This document shows positions 17,599 to 26,692 of a stretch of DNA of 64,000 nt, one piece after another (positions within the stretch are counted from its first letter, which is position 1; every line of letters begins with the position of its first letter). A program made the position numbers and the translations under genes. Origin of the DNA: Candidatus Poseidonia sp. (GTDB taxonomy: Archaea; Thermoplasmatota; Poseidoniia; Poseidoniales; Poseidoniaceae); the NCBI GenBank assembly GCA_030829545.1, contig JAURAI010000001.1, positions 134,234 through 198,233 on the forward strand. The letters are read 5' to 3'. Below the pieces are notes generated by a model, which saw nothing but the letters and a program-made list of their open reading frames with translations, was not told the origin of the DNA and ran no database searches.

Positions 17599-19389
17599 AT
17601 GGACCGTATCATCAACGACTTTACCATCAACATTGCCACCGCTAACGGAACTGGATCGCAATCGGCCAACCTCATCCTGCTTCAATCCCTCTTCGAGATG
17701 GGCGTTCCAGTCAGCGGAAAGAATCTGTTTCCGTCCAACATCTCAGGCCTGCCCACATGGTACATCGTTCGACTTTCCGACCGAGGCTATCAGGCTCCCG
17801 GCGACCGAACACACATTCAGGTTTTGGTCAACCCTGCAACGTGGGAAGAAGACTTGGCTGCTCTTGAACCCGGCAGCGTTGTTATTTGGAACAGCGACAC
17901 GAAGAAAAAAACCGTTGACCGTGACGACATCATCTCCTACCCTGTCCCCATGAGTTCGCTCGCACGCAAGATCAATCCTAAAATTGCTAAATTGGTAACC
18001 AACATCATCTATGTCGGCGTACTTGCTGAACTGCTTGACATTGACCAAGACTGCCTCGAGAGCGCTGTTGCGAAGCAATTCAAAGGCAAGGATACTGCCA
18101 TTGAACTGAACATCACTGCACTTGGACTCGGCCGAGATTACTGCAAGGAACACTTGGCCAAAGAAGACCCTTACGGGGCAGAAAAGCGCACGGTTGAGAA
18201 GCCTCAATTCTTTATTGAAGGCAACGAAGCCGCTGCCCTAGGCGCCCATTACGGTGGCGCTCAATTATTGGCATGGTACCCAATCACACCGTCCTCATCA
18301 CTCGCAGAGAACATCATCAATTACATCCCACGCTTGCGTACCGATGAAGAAGGAAACGCAACCTGTGCCGTCATCCAAGCAGAAGACGAACTCGCAGCAG
18401 CAGGCATGGTTCTCGGCGCTGGGTGGGCTGGAGGCAGAGGCATGACCGCTACCTCAGGACCCGGTATCTCGTTGATGCAGGAATTCATTGGCTTGGCATA
18501 CTTTGCTGAAATCCCGTCTGTATTCTGGGACGTTACCCGTGTCGGCCCCTCAACGGGTCTACCCACACGAACTCAACAATCAGATATCGCCATGCTCTAT
18601 GAGGGCAGTCACGGTGATACCCAACACATCGTCCTGATGCCCGGAACGGTTGAGGAATGCTTTGAATTCGGTTGGCGAGCCTTTGACTACACCGAACGCT
18701 TCCAAACTCCAGTATTCGGAATGAGTGATTTGGATCTGGGCATGAACCGCTGGGCATGCGATGGATTCACCTACCCCGACATTCCGATGGACCGTGGAAA
18801 GGTTGTTCGTGAAAAGGACGTGTTCGAAGCATTTGAGACCTTTGGACGTTATCTTGACGTCGACGGTGACGGCATTCCCTACCGCACCCTACCCGGGTCG
18901 GGCATGGCCCCCATCCTCTACCGAGGTACTGGTCACAATCCCATGGGCGTTTACTCTGAAAAGCCAGAAGATTACTTCAACCTCATGGCCCGATTGAAAA
19001 TGAAAATTGAGAATGCACGTGATCAACTACCAGCACCCATCCTCAGGGAAGAAGAAGAGTGCGAAGTCGGCATCATCTTCTTGGGCAGCATGGAAAACTC
19101 GATTCAGGAAATCGACGACATTCTCGAAGATACAGGCATGAAAGTCAGCCAATGCCGTGTGCGCGCCCTTCCGCTTCATTCAGAAGTTGAAGAATTCATC
19201 CGCCGACACGAAGTTGTGATCGTTCTTGAAATCAACCGTGACGGGCAACTCTACGGCATTCTGCGCCGAGAATTACCCAATGAGTTGGTCACCAAGGTAC
19301 ATTCTGTGGCCTACAGTGACGGTATGCCCCCTCGAGCCCGAATCTACGCCGAGCGAATCTTGGCCACACTTGAGGAGGTGAAGCAATGA
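17599..19389 (+). CDS. korA: 2-oxoacid:ferredoxin oxidoreductase, fused gamma-alpha subunit
   Basis: Catalytic subunit of a cytoplasmic enzyme that oxidatively decarboxylates a 2-oxoacid to its acyl-CoA and passes electrons to ferredoxin. At 596 residues it has the fused layout: a gamma domain (about residues 1-190) followed by the alpha pyrimidine-binding domain, marked by YPITPSSSLAE near residue 227 and GPGISLMQEFIGLA. The motif type fits the 2-oxoglutarate or broad-specificity enzymes of archaea rather than the four-subunit pyruvate enzyme. Substrate is inferred; the aconitase next door makes 2-oxoglutarate attractive. It overlaps the beta-subunit gene by 4 bp (ATGA). Confidence 0.92.
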   Translation: MDRIINDFTINIATANGTGSQSANLILLQSLFEMGVPVSGKNLFPSNISGLPTWYIVRLSDRGYQAPGDRTHIQVLVNPATWEEDLAALEPGSVVIWNSDTKKKTVDRDDIISYPVPMSSLARKINPKIAKLVTNIIYVGVLAELLDIDQDCLESAVAKQFKGKDTAIELNITALGLGRDYCKEHLAKEDPYGAEKRTVEKPQFFIEGNEAAALGAHYGGAQLLAWYPITPSSSLAENIINYIPRLRTDEEGNATCAVIQAEDELAAAGMVLGAGWAGGRGMTATSGPGISLMQEFIGLAYFAEIPSVFWDVTRVGPSTGLPTRTQQSDIAMLYEGSHGDTQHIVLMPGTVEECFEFGWRAFDYTERFQTPVFGMSDLDLGMNRWACDGFTYPDIPMDRGKVVREKDVFEAFETFGRYLDVDGDGIPYRTLPGSGMAPILYRGTGHNPMGVYSEKPEDYFNLMARLKMKIENARDQLPAPILREEEECEVGIIFLGSMENSIQEIDDILEDTGMKVSQCRVRALPLHSEVEEFIRRHEVVIVLEINRDGQLYGILRRELPNELVTKVHSVAYSDGMPPRARIYAERILATLEEVKQ

Positions 19390-20432
19390 GCGACAAACCA
19401 GCACGCGCCATTAAATTGAATGTCTTGAACGAACCGAAGGATAGCTACACAGGCGGTCCTTCCTCGCTCTGCCCAGGATGTGGTCACGACCAAATCTCAA
19501 GCGTTATCATCAATGCTGCGTGGGAAAACGGAATTGAACCTCATCGTATCGCAAAGATGTCGGGAATCGGTTGTTCGTCCAAAACACCCGCATATTATCT
19601 CGGTCAGTCTCATGGATTCAACACCGTTCACGGACGCATGCCCTCTGTGACCACGGGTGCATACGCCATCAACAAGGACTTGCTGTACCTCGGCGTTTCC
19701 GGTGACGGCGATTCTGCCTCAATCGGTATCGGGCAATTGATTCACGCGATTCGACGCAACATGGACATGGTCTATGTTTTGGAAAACAACGGAGTCTACG
19801 GCCTCACCAAAGGACAATATTCCGCTACAGCAGATGTTGGGTCCAAGAAAAAGAAGGGTGCCGTCAATGAAACACAACCCATTGACCTGTGCGCCTTGGC
19901 CATCAATTTGGGATGCACCTTCGTCGCTCGTTCGTTTTCAGGTTCAAAGAAACAATTGACCTCCCTGATAAAAGCGGCCATGTCCCACAAAGGATTTGCC
20001 CTCATCGATGTGATTTCACCGTGTGTCACCTTCAACAACAACGATGAATCCATGCGCTCGTACGGCTACGTCAAGGAAAATGAAATCACACTCCACATGG
20101 CCGATTACATCCCTCACTTCAACCCCGTCGAGGAGATTGAAGTGCCAGAAGGCCATTTCCGTGACATCACGCTCCACGACGGTTCTACCATTCGCTTGGA
20201 GACGATTTCAGAAGAGCACGACCCTGCTGACGCAATGGCTGCTTTGACCGCACTTCATGAGGCTGAAACCACTAAGAAGCACGTCACAGGCTTGTTGTAT
20301 TTTGACCCCACAAAGCCCTCACTCGCAGAAGACCTCGGCCTTGTCGAGCAACCTCTGATCGACGTCCCAGACGAGGTACTACGACCCAGCAAGGCATCTC
20401 TTGATGCACTTAATGCAGAGTTCCTCGCTTGA
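19386..20432 (+). CDS. korB: 2-oxoacid:ferredoxin oxidoreductase, beta subunit
   Basis: Thiamine-diphosphate-binding partner of the preceding subunit. The 348-residue protein shows the family hallmarks in order: CPGCGH near residue 29, a G-x-GCSSK stretch, the TPP/Mg motif beginning GDGDSASIG near residue 106 and ending in ENNGVYGLTKGQ, and a later ISPCVTFNN. CPGCGH and the other cysteines bind the single [4Fe-4S] cluster used by this class. The start overlaps the stop of the alpha-gamma gene as ATGA, so the subunits should be made in equal amounts from one message. Confidence 0.94.
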   Translation: MSDKPARAIKLNVLNEPKDSYTGGPSSLCPGCGHDQISSVIINAAWENGIEPHRIAKMSGIGCSSKTPAYYLGQSHGFNTVHGRMPSVTTGAYAINKDLLYLGVSGDGDSASIGIGQLIHAIRRNMDMVYVLENNGVYGLTKGQYSATADVGSKKKKGAVNETQPIDLCALAINLGCTFVARSFSGSKKQLTSLIKAAMSHKGFALIDVISPCVTFNNNDESMRSYGYVKENEITLHMADYIPHFNPVEEIEVPEGHFRDITLHDGSTIRLETISEEHDPADAMAALTALHEAETTKKHVTGLLYFDPTKPSLAEDLGLVEQPLIDVPDEVLRPSKASLDALNAEFLA

Positions 20433-20481
20433 GGCACTCCCATCGCGCCTCTCATAAAGGAGGAGGCGAAAATTAAGTCTC

Positions 20482-21345
20482 ATGGTTGACCCATTCACCG
20501 CAGCGACTAGTCTCGCACTGGGTGGAGGAGGAATGTATCTTCTTCTCAAACAGTGGCGTCTTCGCAACAAGCGATTAAGGGCCAAAGCCTTGCTCGAAAA
20601 ATACGGCACACGAACGCGACTTCAGCAACAATCAGGCCGAATGCGCCTCATTTTCAACAATCCACAAGTGGGTGACCTACCATCCAGTGAACAAGAGGCA
20701 TGGCAAGAACGTGACCAACGCCGAGACCGCAGTTTCATTGAGCTCGATTTGATTCAGCCGCCTCAAGAAGAACCAGGCGAAAGTGAAGAAGAGCGAGCAT
20801 CAGAACTTGAACGACGCCATGAATGGATTCAGAGCAACGAGCCTCCGATGCAAGAACATGCGGCTCTGGTAGCGGAGGAAGAAATTGGAAGTGGAGTGGT
20901 GGTCGCAGACCCTGCTGAAGAACTTGAAACCGCCATCGATGAACGACTGGAACGCGAAGGTGGTGCCTCAGGTGTTGTTCAAATTTCACTTGCATGGGAC
21001 GATTACAATGATTTGGACCTGCATCTTTTCTGCCCTTCTGGCGAACGTATTTACTTCAACAACAAACGAAGTGATTGTGGAGGTATTTTGGACGTTGACA
21101 TGAACGTTCGGCCTCTCTCAAATACACCTGTTGAAAACGTGGTATGGAGAGACATCGCACCGTTGGGCACCTACAAGGTTGGAGTTCATTTCTACAAACA
21201 CCATCGGAAGCGAAAGACGAAGCGCGTCTGCACCTACCGCCTGCGAGTCATTACCCACGGCCGTGCCAAAGAATACGTTGGAAAAATCAAGTACGGTCAA
21301 GCCATGCAGATGGTGACTTCATTCACACTTGCTTCAACCAAGTGA
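20482..21345 (+). CDS. Membrane-anchored protein with DUF2135/YfaP-like C-terminal domain
   Basis: A 287-residue protein of unknown role. A hydrophobic N-terminal segment (residues 7-24) precedes a long charged helical stretch rich in Glu, Gln and Arg. The C-terminal 110 residues look like the YfaP/DUF2135 beta-sandwich: VVQISLAWDDYNDLDLHLFC, then a PSGERIYFNNK turn, DVDMNV and PLGTYKVGVHFY. In bacteria such domains occur in secreted or surface proteins, often with a bound metal. A GGAGG lies before the ATG. Its 3' end overlaps the convergent sugar-kinase gene by 12 bp. Domain assignment is by eye and moderate. Confidence 0.65.
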   Translation: MVDPFTAATSLALGGGGMYLLLKQWRLRNKRLRAKALLEKYGTRTRLQQQSGRMRLIFNNPQVGDLPSSEQEAWQERDQRRDRSFIELDLIQPPQEEPGESEEERASELERRHEWIQSNEPPMQEHAALVAEEEIGSGVVVADPAEELETAIDERLEREGGASGVVQISLAWDDYNDLDLHLFCPSGERIYFNNKRSDCGGILDVDMNVRPLSNTPVENVVWRDIAPLGTYKVGVHFYKHHRKRKTKRVCTYRLRVITHGRAKEYVGKIKYGQAMQMVTSFTLASTK

Positions 21346-22092
21346 GACATTGACGCCGTCAACGGCCACGAGGGCCGCACCCAAAGCGCCAGCAGTCTCG
21401 CCGTAGCGTGCAGCTTTGATCGGCATTGGGGTCGAAAGATGAGGAGAAATCTCCTTCCAATGTTCCATAATGCCGCCATAAAGAATGATACAGTCCGGGC
21501 TCACAAGGTTCTCAAAATAATCCAAACCTTCCTGAAACCGTTCAGCCCATTGCTCGATAGACCACTGATTCTTTGACCGTGCAGCGGCTGAAATATGCTC
21601 TTCCAGACATCCGTTCAACCTCGGATGCTGATGGCGTCCGTATTCGAGATTCGGCGTCATCACTCCGTTGTGGTGAACGGTCGTACCGATACCCGTTCCG
21701 ATGGTGAGGGTCAGAAGGGTTCCCGTTTCACCTCGCCCTGCACCCATTCTGTATTCAGCAACCCCTACCGCATCTGCATCGTTGATGAGGGCAAAAGAAC
21801 CGTTGTGGTGGCCCATCAGTTCTTCACGCAGATTCATTCCAATCCAATCATCGCCGAGGTTTGGAGCGGTGAGAACGGTTCCTTGTTGAATTGCTCCGGG
21901 AAAACCAATGCCAAGCGGACCGCTCCAATTCGCCTCTTCAAGGCAGGAGCGAAGACGGTCCACAAGTGTTTGCGGCGTGATGGGGGCTTGATGCTGATGT
22001 TGGTGGAATTCACCTTGCAAGGCCCCGGTTGTGATATCGAAAACACCCATGCGGAACCCACTACCGCCAATGTCAATGCCCATGCTCAGCAT
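21334..22092 (-). CDS. ROK-family sugar kinase, polyphosphate glucokinase-like
   Basis: A 252-residue cytoplasmic kinase, most like the PpgK branch that phosphorylates glucose with polyphosphate and/or ATP. The order of motifs fits: phosphate loop DIGGSGFRMGVFD at the N-terminus, GIGFPGAIQQG, the catalytic Asp in NDADAVGVAEYRMGAG, then LTIGTGIGT and a LEYG-H-type segment. The zinc-type cysteine cluster of classical ROK repressor-kinases is absent, as in PpgK. Two ATGs (22092 and 22083) are possible. It lies 9 bases after the HAD phosphatase gene on the same strand, suggesting one operon for sugar-phosphate handling. Confidence 0.85.
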   Translation of the reverse strand: MLSMGIDIGGSGFRMGVFDITTGALQGEFHQHQHQAPITPQTLVDRLRSCLEEANWSGPLGIGFPGAIQQGTVLTAPNLGDDWIGMNLREELMGHHNGSFALINDADAVGVAEYRMGAGRGETGTLLTLTIGTGIGTTVHHNGVMTPNLEYGRHQHPRLNGCLEEHISAAARSKNQWSIEQWAERFQEGLDYFENLVSPDCIILYGGIMEHWKEISPHLSTPMPIKAARYGETAGALGAALVAVDGVNVSLG

Positions 22093-22101
22093 ACTGTACC
22101 C

Positions 22102-22830
22102 TCACCTGTTTGCTCTGGCTTGGATGATGGCGTCAACGAGGGGGGGAAAGGTGTCACCCTGCATGTGCGGAGAGACGACATCGGCCGCTTTTGCGACTTC
22201 CTCAAACGCACCACCGACTGCAACTGCCCATCTGGCAAATTCGAACATCGAGAGATCATTGGGGGCATCTCCTACACAAAGTGCCTGGCTTGGCGACCAA
22301 TTCATTCGTTGAAATAAATCCGTGAGACCGTGTCCCTTTGAGATATGTGGCTCCATGAGGTGAATTGCAAAGCCTGTTCGCACCACATCCAGGTGCTTCC
22401 ATTCGCTTCTTGCCATCGCTTCATTCACTGCGTCAAGGTCTTCGTATGGAAACAGACACCACTCACTCTCACGCCATTGGTTGGTTTCAATCCCCTGACT
22501 GTCCAACCCGTCAATCTCACCTTCAAGCCACACAGCCGCTCTACGGGCTTCTTCTCCCGATGCTCGCAGGACATGCCCGTTCCAACTTCGATGCCACAAC
22601 ACTCCACCGTTTTCACAGCAGATAGGGCCACTAAGGCCTAGAAAACGCCACAACCCATAGGTGATGGCTCGTACATTGCCCGTAGCCAACACCACAGGAA
22701 TGCCATGCTTCTCGAGCCGCTGTAAGGCATGAACTGCAACCATTGAAAGACGCTTATTCTCATCGGTGAGCGTCCCGTCAATGTCAACCACGACCACGTC
22801 CGGTGCCCAATCTACAGGGAGCCATTCCAT
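22102..22830 (-). CDS. HAD-superfamily phosphatase, archaeal phosphoglycolate phosphatase type
   Basis: A 242-residue hydrolase of the Cof/archaeal phosphoglycolate phosphatase group, which removes phosphate through an aspartyl-phosphate intermediate. Motif I is DIDGTLTDENK near residue 14, motif II LATGN, and the final acidic motif GDAPNDLSMFE. The C2-type cap between motifs II and III fits this subgroup. The length is normal. Substrate may be 2-phosphoglycolate or a sugar phosphate; the adjoining ROK kinase makes a sugar-phosphate role plausible. The upstream metal-ATPase gene is divergent, with a roughly 100-bp shared promoter region. Confidence 0.85.
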   Translation of the reverse strand: MEWLPVDWAPDVVVVDIDGTLTDENKRLSMVAVHALQRLEKHGIPVVLATGNVRAITYGLWRFLGLSGPICCENGGVLWHRSWNGHVLRASGEEARRAAVWLEGEIDGLDSQGIETNQWRESEWCLFPYEDLDAVNEAMARSEWKHLDVVRTGFAIHLMEPHISKGHGLTDLFQRMNWSPSQALCVGDAPNDLSMFEFARWAVAVGGAFEEVAKAADVVSPHMQGDTFPPLVDAIIQARANR

Positions 22831-22933
22831 GCCACACGCTGCAGGCTCATGGGCATGAATATTCGCATGAGGTGAGCATCATGATTTGATTTATGGGGAG
22901 GGTTCATCAACACCTGACGCTTGCAAAAAAAGT

Positions 22934-25609
22934 ATGGGAGATGATGAAAGCAATGAAGTCTTCCTTTCTCTTGAGGACGATGAGGTTGTAGCCCCGCAAC
23001 CTAAGTCACGAAAAAAGAACAAACCTGAGCCTGTTGCAGAAGACCTCTCGTACCTTGAAGCCGAAGTCGTGGACACCTCAATCATAGAGGAAGTCAGCGG
23101 CAGTTTTAGCGTGACATGGCCGCTTCTTGGCATGGATTGCCCCGATTGTGCTGCAAAGGCAATGGGTGCACTCAATCACATGAAACAGGTGGACAACCCG
23201 CATGTTTCTGCAACCTCGGGCGAAGTCAAGGTCAACATTGCACTCGAGCACGGCTCGATGTCGGAAGTATCCTCAGTATTGCGTTCCTTGGGCCATGCCC
23301 CCGATGTTGAACATCATGAATTGGTCGGGGTAAAGGCTGCTGCTGTAGCACACCGAAACGGCGTCCCCATCCCCAAACTCGAGCGCGTCATCAAACGGCA
23401 GCCAGGAATTCTTGATGCCGAAATTTCTGACGATAACCGAATCTTGGTTCAACTTGTATCGACTGCGAATCAAGAACTCTTGCAAGCCAGAAAGCGAGCC
23501 CTCGAACAGGTCATTGGAAGTGAGCCTTCCTTTGCGGTGGCAAAATCAAACCGATTGCGCCCCGACCAGTGGCGCTTGATCGGTGGAGGAATCGCTGTCC
23601 CAGTTCTTGGTTTGGTCATTCTCGCTGAAATGGCTGGATTCCACGGCCCTGTTATCGGGGCAATCGCTCTGCCCGGCGTGATCATTGGTGGCCTTCAAAT
23701 GTTCAAAGAAGCACTTGCATCACTTCGAAACTGGCAGATGGGCTTCCAAGTCCTCACCAGCCTGGCCGTGATTGGAGCCTGTATTTTGGGCATGTGGGAA
23801 GAAGCGCTCATCGTTGCCATCCTTGTCGCATTCACTGCTCACCTCGAAGGTGATGCACTGATCAAGGCAAGAGAAGCAATGCAAGGTGGCCTCGACAGAT
23901 TACCTCGCACGGCACGGAAAATCACCGATGCAGGCGTTCATTCCCCTACTCAAACAACACCCATCGTTGCAGCCGTTGGTTTTTCACTTCCAATGGCAAA
24001 CGGGCCAACCTTGCCCGTCGCTCAACCAACAAAAGGAGCCAGTGAAATGGTTCCAATCGATCTTGTTCGTGTTGGCGATAAGATTGAGATTCGAAGTGGT
24101 GAATTAATTCCAGCAGACGGACGCATTATTGAAGGCAAAGGAGCGCTTGACAAAGCCCCACTAACCGGTGAATCCGTTCCCGTGGATGTTGGCGTTGGAG
24201 ACGTCATTGAAGCAGGTCTGGTCCTCGCACGAGGGCCCGTCGTCTGTGAGGTAATAGCAGTAGGAGACAGCACTCGCCTTTCCGGGCTCATTGATGCAGT
24301 TCATTCCTTCCGAGAGGCTCCACCTCGTTTGCAAAGTGGTATTGAAAAATTCACCGCTATCTGGGTTCCATTTGTCCTTCTTGGAGCCTTTGCAATTTGG
24401 TATTTCATGTTCCCTGATGATTGGAAAATCATCCTCCTTCTTTGGGTCGTATCATGTCCGTGTGCACTGCTCCTAGCGACTCCAGTCCCCCATGCTGCAG
24501 CCCTCTCGAATGCCGCTCACAGTGGCGTCATTGTTCGCGGTGGAGATGCTCTTGAACGAATGGCGAGAGTCAACCACGTTCTGTTGGATAAAACAGGCAC
24601 CTTGACGTCTGGAAAACCTACCGTCACCGAAGTCATCATGGGGAAGAAACGGCAACGGAAAGCAGCCCTTCAACTCATCATGGGGCTTGAAACTCGCTCC
24701 TCTCACCCCTACGCACTCGCAGTGATGGAATACTGCCAAAGCGAAGGCATCAAACCTGCAAGCATCGATAAAATCAGCGACATCGATGCTGGTGTCGAAG
24801 GTATTCAGGGGTCGACAAAGGTTGCATTCATCCGTCCAGACAAGGCCGAAACGCTCGGTATCTCGGTAGAAGATGCCTTGCAAAAAGGCTTCAAAGAAGC
24901 ACAACAGCAAGGCAACGGAGCCAGCCTGTTGGTGAAAGATACCGTAGCCATCGCCCTTGTTACGTTCAAGCATGATGATGTCCGTGATGGGTCTGATGCT
25001 TTGATTCGAAAAATGGACAAGCGTAACATCAATGTTGAAATTCTCTCTGGCGACCACCAAGAAGCAGTATCCCAATTTGCACGTTCTGTCGGATTGCCAG
25101 AAAGTGCTGCACACGGAGGATTGAGTCCCGAAGAAAAAGTCAATTGGGTCAAAGCACGTTCAAGTTCACATGTGACGATGATGGTTGGAGATGGATTCAA
25201 CGATTCCGCAGCCCTCGCTGTTGCAGACGTCGGCGTTGCGGTCGGAACGGGCGAATCGGTGAACCTCGAAGCCGCTGACATTCTGATTCCCGGTGACGAC
25301 CCTCGCGTGCTCATTGAGATGATCGATTTAGCCCGCTCCGCTCAGCGAACACTGACTCAGAATCTTGTGTTCTCGGTGGCCATCACCATCACGCTTGTCG
25401 TCGCAGTGATTCAGCAATGGTACGATCAGTTGTGGGTGGGCGTGCTCATCCACGAAGCCTCGGTGATTCTTGTGATTCTCAACGGAGCACGTTTGGCTCA
25501 AAACGGCCAATCCATGTCCTTGCTAAAAGAAACACTGCGAAGCATGGTCCATGATACAAAAGTGGCTTTTTCTTCGTTCCGTGAGAGATATATTCCCTCC
25601 AAATCATGA
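22934..25609 (+). CDS. Heavy-metal-transporting P1B-type ATPase
   Basis: An 891-residue membrane pump that moves a transition-metal ion across the cytoplasmic membrane at the cost of ATP. After an acidic N-terminus there is a heavy-metal-associated domain with MDCPDC (Cys 69 and 72), then about eight membrane helices. Helix six carries the metal-site CPC (near 508-510), followed by the phosphorylation loop with Asp552 in DKTGTLT, the SSHPYA nucleotide-site motif and the hinge GDGFNDSAA near 752. The last helix pair has HEASVILVILNGARL, closer to zinc, cadmium or cobalt pumps than to the copper type, so I do not name it copA. An in-frame TTG at 22886 is an alternative start. A winged-helix regulator follows. 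Confidence 0.9.
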   Translation: MGDDESNEVFLSLEDDEVVAPQPKSRKKNKPEPVAEDLSYLEAEVVDTSIIEEVSGSFSVTWPLLGMDCPDCAAKAMGALNHMKQVDNPHVSATSGEVKVNIALEHGSMSEVSSVLRSLGHAPDVEHHELVGVKAAAVAHRNGVPIPKLERVIKRQPGILDAEISDDNRILVQLVSTANQELLQARKRALEQVIGSEPSFAVAKSNRLRPDQWRLIGGGIAVPVLGLVILAEMAGFHGPVIGAIALPGVIIGGLQMFKEALASLRNWQMGFQVLTSLAVIGACILGMWEEALIVAILVAFTAHLEGDALIKAREAMQGGLDRLPRTARKITDAGVHSPTQTTPIVAAVGFSLPMANGPTLPVAQPTKGASEMVPIDLVRVGDKIEIRSGELIPADGRIIEGKGALDKAPLTGESVPVDVGVGDVIEAGLVLARGPVVCEVIAVGDSTRLSGLIDAVHSFREAPPRLQSGIEKFTAIWVPFVLLGAFAIWYFMFPDDWKIILLLWVVSCPCALLLATPVPHAAALSNAAHSGVIVRGGDALERMARVNHVLLDKTGTLTSGKPTVTEVIMGKKRQRKAALQLIMGLETRSSHPYALAVMEYCQSEGIKPASIDKISDIDAGVEGIQGSTKVAFIRPDKAETLGISVEDALQKGFKEAQQQGNGASLLVKDTVAIALVTFKHDDVRDGSDALIRKMDKRNINVEILSGDHQEAVSQFARSVGLPESAAHGGLSPEEKVNWVKARSSSHVTMMVGDGFNDSAALAVADVGVAVGTGESVNLEAADILIPGDDPRVLIEMIDLARSAQRTLTQNLVFSVAITITLVVAVIQQWYDQLWVGVLIHEASVILVILNGARLAQNGQSMSLLKETLRSMVHDTKVAFSSFRERYIPSKS

Positions 25610-25676
25610 ATCGTTGCGGTTCTTTTCACGCGACATCTTCAAACCATAAGGCGTAATCTTCGCAATAGGTGGGAGA

Positions 25677-26183
25677 ATGGCACGAGTACGAGGAGACCCG
25701 ATTACAACCGCTCTTGCCCACCCTACGCGCCGCTCAGCCTACATCGCACTATACGGTTCAGAGGAGATGAGCACCGTACAACTGCAGGAAGCCGTCGGAG
25801 TCGACCGCTACAACCTCTACCATCATCTGAAGAAACTTGCATCCCTCGAGCTGGTCGAGAACCACCGAGATGTGGGTCGTGCTCGTTGGTGGCGTGTGGC
25901 TCAAAAGGTCAACCTCCCCGAACTTCTGAATGCCGAAGCCCTTTCCGTGGCGGAGCCAGCCTCAATGCCATCATCCAACAACCAAGCGCCATCATCCACC
26001 ATGGCATCCCTCGCTATTGACGAAGAGGGGCGGGATTTGATCGTCCTTGACCTCGAGGGTTCTCGTGACCAAGTCAGTGCAAAGCAACTCATCACCAGGC
26101 TTTCAGAAGAGTTTGGCCTGACCTTGGACGTACCGTGGAATTTCATCCCTGAACGATTGGTCCTCTACGCAAAAAAAAGGTGA
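25677..26183 (+). CDS. Winged-helix transcriptional regulator, ArsR-like
   Basis: A 168-residue predicted DNA-binding protein. Residues 8 to about 75 form a winged helix: LAHPTRRSAYIAL, then the helix-turn-helix STVQLQEAVGVDRYNLYHHL and a wing around VGRARWW. A Pro/Ser linker joins this to a small C-terminal domain (residues 105-165) of unknown fold. No paired cysteines typical of metal-sensing ArsR proteins are seen, so control of the upstream metal pump is possible by position but not supported by a metal site. GGTGGGAG just before the ATG serves as ribosome site. Confidence 0.8.
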   Translation: MARVRGDPITTALAHPTRRSAYIALYGSEEMSTVQLQEAVGVDRYNLYHHLKKLASLELVENHRDVGRARWWRVAQKVNLPELLNAEALSVAEPASMPSSNNQAPSSTMASLAIDEEGRDLIVLDLEGSRDQVSAKQLITRLSEEFGLTLDVPWNFIPERLVLYAKKR

Positions 26184-26189
26184 TGAGCG

Positions 26190-26582
26190 ATGAGTGAGGA
26201 ATACACGATGGAATCCAAGATTTCACCACCACCCCTCACGTGTCCGAAATGCACTGGTATGTTGCCGATGAAATTAGGCGACCTCACATGTCTTTTGTGT
26301 GATGCAAAGGTTCGGGTTGACCACCCCCTGACACGACGAAAGTGGAAGGAAGAGAAGGTGAGTTGCCCCGAGTGCTCAAAGGTACTGGTGGCAGGCGTTG
26401 ACCATCGTCCAGCACAGTTGAAGTGTGGGATGTGCGAGACACATTTCACCCTCGCTGAACAAGTACCTCGCGTCGAAATCTCCTGCCCTGGTTGTGAGCG
26501 AAACCTCAGAATGAAGCGACGCCCCGGCCGCAGAGAGATTGACTGCCCAGCCTGTGAAACCTCGTTCGCAGTCAAGTTCTAA
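26190..26582 (+). CDS. Triple zinc-ribbon protein
   Basis: A 130-residue protein made almost entirely of zinc-ribbon units. Paired cysteines appear as CPKC with CLLC, CPEC with CGMC, and CPGC with CPAC, giving three four-cysteine zinc sites at about residues 15-38, 55-80 and 97-122. Such arrays bind nucleic acid or proteins; nothing points to a particular target. It starts six bases after the winged-helix gene stop, in the same direction, so it is probably co-transcribed with it. The adenine run just before that stop (26171-26178) is a possible slippage spot. Confidence 0.8.
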   Translation: MSEEYTMESKISPPPLTCPKCTGMLPMKLGDLTCLLCDAKVRVDHPLTRRKWKEEKVSCPECSKVLVAGVDHRPAQLKCGMCETHFTLAEQVPRVEISCPGCERNLRMKRRPGRREIDCPACETSFAVKF

Positions 26583-26692
26583 CTTGCTCGTGGCGAAGGA
26601 CGCTTAGGTCTTCAAAGCGCCTCAATGACCCGTGTCCGCGTCGCGCTCCTTATCTATGAAGAGAAGTCCATGAAAAAGTGGATGGGATTCCA

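Noticed and set aside
22934-25609. Naming the P-type ATPase CopA
   Set aside because: The CPC site is shared by several metal classes and the last helix pair resembles zinc, cadmium or cobalt pumps more than copper pumps.
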